Source: Candidatus Omnitrophota bacterium
Lineage (GTDB): Bacteria; Omnitrophota; Gorgyraeia; S143-82
DNA length: 27,994 nt
NCBI GenBank assembly: GCA_027034965.1
Contig: JALVWL010000211.1
Location: 1 to 27,994 of the forward strand
Direction: 5' to 3'
In this document: piece after piece, positions 24,639 through 27,994 of the stretch
Layout: the number at the start of each line of letters is the position of its first letter
Numbering within the stretch: the first letter of the stretch is position 1
Notes under the pieces: model-generated
Databases searched by the model: none
Told to the model about the DNA's origin: nothing
What the model saw: the letters and a program-made list of their open reading frames with translations, nothing else
Position numbers and translations under genes: made by a program

Positions 24639-25080
24639 CCCGGATTATGCATTAGGATTCTTTACCTTCCAGCGATTGTTAATCAAACATTTCTTTTCTC
24701 ATCCAAATAAAACTCAAATCTCAAAAGTCAAATCCACAACTTAAAACTTAAGGATGAAGAATGGAGCATGGAGAATGAAGAATAAAACCACCATTTCGCA
24801 TTGCTTCTTTAAACCAAAAAATCCACTGCCTCCATTCTCCCTTCTCCGTTCTCCCTTCTTAATAATCAAGGATGAAGAATGGAGCATGGAGAATGAAGAA
24901 ATTTTTCATTAAGAAGGAAAAATACCCTGGTAAATAAAAATCCTTCATGCTTCATTCTCCCTTCTCCTTCCTCAAAACTTGCGTTGTGGTTTTTAGTTTT
25001 GCGTTTTTAGTTTTTAGTTATTTTCCTATTGTCCCACAACGAGTTCCATTATATCACAAATCCCTATTGCATAATTTGGG
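24639..25080. repeat. Composite palindromic repeat, copy E (longest, both ends present)
   Basis: 442 bases between the ccdA-like gene and the MshEN gene, which fills most of the 551-base gap. The ends are CCCGGATTATGCA (24639) and TGCATAATTTGGG (to 25080), inverted matches at 11 of 13 positions. Core boxes at 24750-24780 and 24868-24900 flank the inner module (24781-24867). The right half has the pairing pyrimidine stretch TCCTTCATGCTTC, then GTTGTGGTTTTTAG, repeated TTTTTAG, and TCCCACAACGAGTTCC. This is the best complete reference copy. The remaining bases 25081-25156 show no gene or clear signal. Confidence 0.88.
25048..25056 (-). promoter_or_regulatory. Possible extended -10 promoter in repeat copy E
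   Basis: TGATATAAT on the minus strand, third copy of the same motif, about 100 bases after the ccdA-like stop. It reads through the element toward the MshEN-pilB run. It matches the extended -10 consensus, but no -35 box is evident. Confidence 0.35.
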
Positions 25081-25156
25081 TTTATCTATACTCGGACCTA
25101 TCTTTTTAATTTTAATCTATAGCCCAGCTTTTTGCAATACATATACTGAACTCACT

Positions 25157-25867
25157 CTACATAGACCAGATAAAGACAGCAAACCCAAAGAACATCAAGG
25201 CCATAAGCAATTTAATCAGGCCAAGGTGGCGTTTCAGGAAATCAGACATCCTTTGGGAACTCACACCCATAAGCCCCAGTACAAATACACCAATAAGGGG
25301 CAGGATAAACATAACATTGTAGAGGAGTAGATAGAGCATCGCCTTAAGCCTGGCGGATGGGTCCTTCATTATTATCGTAATAGTTGGCAGATATATCTGT
25401 CCAGTACAGGCTGACTCCAGCACGCTTACCAGCATGCCTACAATAAATGCAATAATCGACAATCTAAGCATACCCTCTTTTTCTTTTTTGCGCAGAAAAC
25501 CGAACACCTTATTAATCCTCTTCTTTATCCCAGAGGAAAGCTGCAGGATCTGGGACTTGCTGTCTCCCCCTTTAATATAGGAGAGGAAATCTATAAAGGC
25601 CACAACACCCAGGGCCAAACACAACAATGCCAATGCCCCATAAAATAGACGGTTTAAAAAATAAAAATAGCGCAGGGAATAAATAACATTAAACAAACCC
25701 ATTCCAATGAGCAAATAGGCAAGGAAAACCGCAAAGATATAGCTTATGCCAATAACCACCATCTGCCTACGGGTATAGTTATAAACAGACAGGAAAGATA
25801 TGAAAAAGATGATAACAGCAAAGGCGCAGGGATTTATCCCGTCGAGCAATCCCCCGCCCAATACCAT
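25157..25867 (-). CDS. CcdA/DsbD-like thiol-disulfide transport membrane protein
   Basis: 236 residues from ATG 25867, with six or so membrane helices. Two conserved cysteines lie in the helices: NPCAF in helix 1 and ESACTGQIYLPT in helix 4, the pair that carries reducing power across the membrane in CcdA/DsbD. A basic loop with KKRINKVFGFLRKKEKEG separates the two halves. The ATG has no ribosome site, and the frame is open upstream for 14 more codons to a stop inside an A9 run, reading REIFESLPLF just before the ATG. That stretch looks like the start of the first helix in thioredoxin-CcdA fusion proteins. The true protein may therefore begin within the upstream thioredoxin gene (see the A9 site). 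The start is uncertain. Confidence 0.85.
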   Translation of the reverse strand: MVLGGGLLDGINPCAFAVIIFFISFLSVYNYTRRQMVVIGISYIFAVFLAYLLIGMGLFNVIYSLRYFYFLNRLFYGALALLCLALGVVAFIDFLSYIKGGDSKSQILQLSSGIKKRINKVFGFLRKKEKEGMLRLSIIAFIVGMLVSVLESACTGQIYLPTITIIMKDPSARLKAMLYLLLYNVMFILPLIGVFVLGLMGVSSQRMSDFLKRHLGLIKLLMALMFFGFAVFIWSM

Positions 25868-25896
25868 AAATAGAGGAAGCGACTCAAAGATTTCTC

Positions 25897-26313
25897 TTAT
25901 TGTTTTTTTTTATTATCATCCGTCGGCGGAGCCACTGAATTTACGGCCAGTTTTCCAGCAATAAACTCCTCTATTATATTCTCAAGATTTTCTGCAATCT
26001 CATCAGAACCAACAAATATCTTCCCTCCAACGACCATTGTAGGCACGCTAGCACGGCTATTGTAAAGCGTAAGCTCCTCCATAACCCCTTTTTCGTTTAT
26101 CTCTTTTTGAACCAAATCAATCCTATCGCCATATTTCTTTAATATGGGAGGCAATATCTCATTCTCTACCTTCATACAGGCGCCACAACGTTTTGAATAA
26201 AATAGAAGGATGTGGAGCCTTTCTTTAGAATCAGCATCATTAGCCGCCAACAGGGATATAGCCCCGCCTAACAAGAAAAAGACGACCAGCCCAAATAATA
26301 AAACCCTTTTCAT
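25897..26313 (-). CDS. Periplasmic thioredoxin-fold protein
   Basis: 138 residues. A cleavable or anchoring signal segment (MKRVLLFGLVVFFLLGGAIS) precedes a thioredoxin/glutaredoxin-like domain with the redox motif CGAC (C43, C46) in FYSKRCGACMKVE and the cis-Pro in SVPTMVV. It would pass electrons between the CcdA-like membrane protein and periplasmic targets. ATG 26313 follows a strong AGGAGGAGG ribosome site, 11 bases after the serS stop. The last residues (DDNKKKQ) are coded across a run of nine A, just before the frame of the ccdA-like gene opens. A -1 slip there would join the two proteins. Confidence 0.88.
   Translation of the reverse strand: MKRVLLFGLVVFFLLGGAISLLAANDADSKERLHILLFYSKRCGACMKVENEILPPILKKYGDRIDLVQKEINEKGVMEELTLYNSRASVPTMVVGGKIFVGSDEIAENLENIIEEFIAGKLAVNSVAPPTDDNKKKQ
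25903..25911 (-). promoter_or_regulatory. A9 slippery run at the thioredoxin-CcdA junction
   Basis: The minus strand reads AAT AAA AAA AAA CAA TAA in the thioredoxin frame, which contains the -1 slippery pattern A-AAA-AAA. A -1 shift continues as ACA ATA AGA GAA ATC and enters the ccdA-like frame 14 codons before its ATG, giving one fusion protein. Ribosomal slipping, RNA polymerase slipping, a recent one-base loss, or a sequencing error would all look like this. I see no strong downstream hairpin or upstream stimulating ribosome-like site. Confidence 0.5.
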
Positions 26314-26324
26314 AACGCCTCCTC

Positions 26325-27590
26325 CTAACCTATTACCTCAACCCCCATATAGCTACGCAACACATCCGGTACAATCACCTTGCCATCCTCAGTCTGGTAA
26401 GTCTCCAGAATCGCTGCAACTAATCTGGCAAGGGCCACACCAGAGGCATTTAGTGTATGGACAAACTCTGTCTTCTTTGCCCCTTTTCTCTTAAATCGAA
26501 TATTGGCCCTGCGTGCCTGGAAATCCTCAAAATTACTACAGCTCGAGACCTCAAGCCACTTTTCTACACCAGGTGACCATATCTCTATATCATAACACTT
26601 GGCCGCCGCAAAACTCAAATCCCCAGAAGCAAGCAATACAATCCTATAAGGGATGCCCAGGGCCTGAAGGACATCTTCAGCATCTGAAAGCAGACTCTCA
26701 TGCTCATCATAAGAGGTTTCTGGCAGGACAAACTTCACCAGTTCGACCTTGTCAAATTGATGCACCCTCAACAACCCCTTAGTATCCTGGCCATAAGATC
26801 CCGCCTCCCTGCGAAAGCACGCTGTATAGGCGGTGTAATATATAGGCAGATCTTCTTCCTTCAATATCTCATCTCTGTGCATATTAGTAACAGGGACCTC
26901 TGCAGTTGGAATCAAAAACAAATCGTCGTCCCTTAACTTATACATATCCTCTTCCAAATTCGGCAGCTGGCCTGTACCAAACATTGAAGCAGAGTTCACC
27001 AAAAAAGGAGGAAATACTTCTTTGTAGCCATGCTTAGATGTATGCAGATCCAACATAAAAGAATAAAGCGCCCTTTCAAGCCTTGCCCCAAGGCCGACAA
27101 ACAAGGCAAAATTAGAACCACTTATTTTTGCGGCGCGTGGAAAATCGATTATCCCTAAAGAGGAAGCAATCTCCCAATGAGTGCGCGGTTTGAAATCGAA
27201 CCTCTTGATATCGCCCCATGTCTTTATTACCTTATTATTCTCGGGCCCGCCAATAGGGACCGTATTATGAAACAAATTGGGTATTCTAGATAGAAATGTC
27301 TGAATTCGAAAAGCAAGTTGTTTTTCCCCTGCCTCTAATTCCTTTAACTCGCGGGATATTGTATCTGCCTCTTTCCTTAACTCACTCGAATCCTCTCCGC
27401 GGGCCTTTAAAAGGCCTATCTGCTTGCTTAAGTCATTTCTGCGTTTCCTGATCGCATCCAGCCTTATCTGTAATTGTCTACGCTCCTGGTCGAGATTCAG
27501 GAATTCGTCCCAGTCGAGCTCATAACCCTTCGCAGACACCTTCTGTCTTACTAACTCCAGATTCTCGCGGATAAATCGAACATCCAGCAT
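26325..27590 (-). CDS. serS: Seryl-tRNA synthetase
   Basis: 421 residues, the usual bacterial size. The N-terminal part (1-110) is a long antiparallel coiled coil that binds the tRNA-Ser extra arm, here with RLDAIRKRRNDLSKQIG. The catalytic domain has the class II motifs: LIPTAEVPVTNMH, motif 2 FRREAGSYGQDTKGLLRVHQF, the SSCSNFEDFQARRANIRFK block, and motif 3 at HTLNASGVALARLVAAILE. ATG 27590 follows GGAGGG closely; seven in-frame codons upstream are unlikely to be used, since MLDVRFIRENLE is the typical start. The thioredoxin gene follows after 11 bases, so the two are probably co-transcribed. Confidence 0.97.
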   Translation of the reverse strand: MLDVRFIRENLELVRQKVSAKGYELDWDEFLNLDQERRQLQIRLDAIRKRRNDLSKQIGLLKARGEDSSELRKEADTISRELKELEAGEKQLAFRIQTFLSRIPNLFHNTVPIGGPENNKVIKTWGDIKRFDFKPRTHWEIASSLGIIDFPRAAKISGSNFALFVGLGARLERALYSFMLDLHTSKHGYKEVFPPFLVNSASMFGTGQLPNLEEDMYKLRDDDLFLIPTAEVPVTNMHRDEILKEEDLPIYYTAYTACFRREAGSYGQDTKGLLRVHQFDKVELVKFVLPETSYDEHESLLSDAEDVLQALGIPYRIVLLASGDLSFAAAKCYDIEIWSPGVEKWLEVSSCSNFEDFQARRANIRFKRKGAKKTEFVHTLNASGVALARLVAAILETYQTEDGKVIVPDVLRSYMGVEVIG

Positions 27591-27672
27591 AAGCCCTCCA
27601 CTATAAGCCACCTATTGTATATTCCAACTTAAGTGATAATTATACGACAAAAAACATCCTTCAGAAACAAAA

Positions 27673-27695
27673 AAGGCAGGGAAATTCCCTGCCTT
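27673..27695 (-). terminator. Rho-independent terminator of the H1-like gene
   Basis: On the minus strand a 10-base-pair stem AAGGCAGGGA / TCCCTGCCTT with a three-base loop is followed by TTTTTT (27674-27669). It begins 23 bases after the stop of the H1-like gene and lies before serS, so that gene is probably transcribed alone. It is the clearest intrinsic terminator in the window. Confidence 0.88.
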
Positions 27696-27718
27696 CTTTG
27701 TATAGCCAAAAAGACAAT

Positions 27719-27943
27719 TTATTTCTTCTTTGTGGTCTTCTTGGTAGTCTTCTTTGTTGTCTTTTTAGTGGCCTTCTTTGTTGTCTTTTTTACAGTCTTT
27801 TTGGCGGCTGTCTTTTTCGCAGTGGTCTTTTTGCACCCAGACTTTTTGGTTGTCTTCTTGGCCGTAGTTTTCTTGGTTGTCTTCTTAGCAGTTGCTTTTT
27901 TGGTAGTTTTCTTGGCAGCTGTTTTCTTTTTAGCTACTGGCAT
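27719..27943 (-). CDS. Histone H1-like lysine-rich DNA-binding protein
   Basis: 74 residues made almost wholly of Lys, Thr and Ala in tandem AAKKTTKK-type repeats after a short MPVAKKK start. There are no acidic residues and one Cys (in KSGCKK). This is the composition of histone H1 C-terminal tails and of bacterial H1-like proteins such as chlamydial Hc1/Hc2, which bind and compact DNA. Low complexity prevents a firm family call. That it is a real gene is supported by a GGGGGGTG ribosome site before ATG 27943 and a good terminator after the stop. A hydrophobic open frame on the opposite strand is only the mirror of the Lys codons. Confidence 0.8.
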   Translation of the reverse strand: MPVAKKKTAAKKTTKKATAKKTTKKTTAKKTTKKSGCKKTTAKKTAAKKTVKKTTKKATKKTTKKTTKKTTKKK

Positions 27944-27994
27944 ACTTCACCCCCCTGTTTAAAGGCCACAAACTTTTTACCGCCACCTTAATTT

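Noticed and set aside
6169..25080. CRISPR array
   Set aside because: The repeats are kilobases apart, hundreds of bases long and composite; there is no regular spacer structure and no cas gene.
24947..25330. 127-codon plus-strand open frame
   Set aside because: It spans half of repeat copy E and then runs antisense into the ccdA-like gene, so it is not a plausible gene.
27633..27962. Hydrophobic Phe/Val-rich open frame on the plus strand opposite the H1-like gene
   Set aside because: It is the antisense mirror of Lys/Thr/Ala codons; it has no ribosome site and the terminator and start signals support the minus strand.

Overview
The window is 28 kb of dense bacterial chromosome. All 29 genes I can support lie on the minus strand, so transcription runs from high to low coordinates. 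Heptose transfer, KDO phosphatase and LptF/LptG genes indicate a Gram-negative (diderm) cell with lipopolysaccharide. Type IV pilus ATPases plus DprA and ComF suggest pili and DNA uptake. A lysine-rich histone H1-like protein, the compact gene packing and the gene mix would fit an uncultured lineage such as Omnitrophota or a neighbouring phylum, but that placement is inference and I hold it loosely. I see no tRNA, rRNA, CRISPR array, phage or complete transposon.

Layout from the right (upstream) end: an H1-like gene with its own hairpin terminator; serS, a periplasmic thioredoxin gene and a ccdA-like gene; repeat copy E; a pilus/secretion run (a lone MshEN domain, two GspE/PilB ATPases, an unknown lipoprotein) continuing into a metallo-beta-lactamase-fold hydrolase and xerD; repeat copy D; an MFS transporter, an M42 aminopeptidase and an M48 lipoprotein protease; repeat copy C; leuC, pilT, leuD and aspS; repeat copy B; a LysM lipoprotein, a short PgpH, ybeY and queA; repeat copy A; then an eight-gene run pdxA, rsmA, dprA, waaF, kdsC, comF, lptF and the start of lptG.

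Within these runs most genes overlap by a few bases (TAATG, ATGA and TGATG junctions) or sit a few bases apart, so each run is probably one operon. Every intergenic gap over 250 bases holds a copy of the same composite, palindromic repeat. These repeats have imperfect terminal inverted repeats like a MITE, and some carry promoter-like motifs pointing in the direction of the genes, so they may define transcription-unit borders.

The points most worth a second look are this repeat family, an A9 run where a -1 shift would fuse the thioredoxin to the CcdA membrane domain, a bacterial-type aspartyl-tRNA synthetase lacking its GAD insertion domain, a PgpH lacking its extracellular sensor domain, and pilT placed between leuC and leuD.
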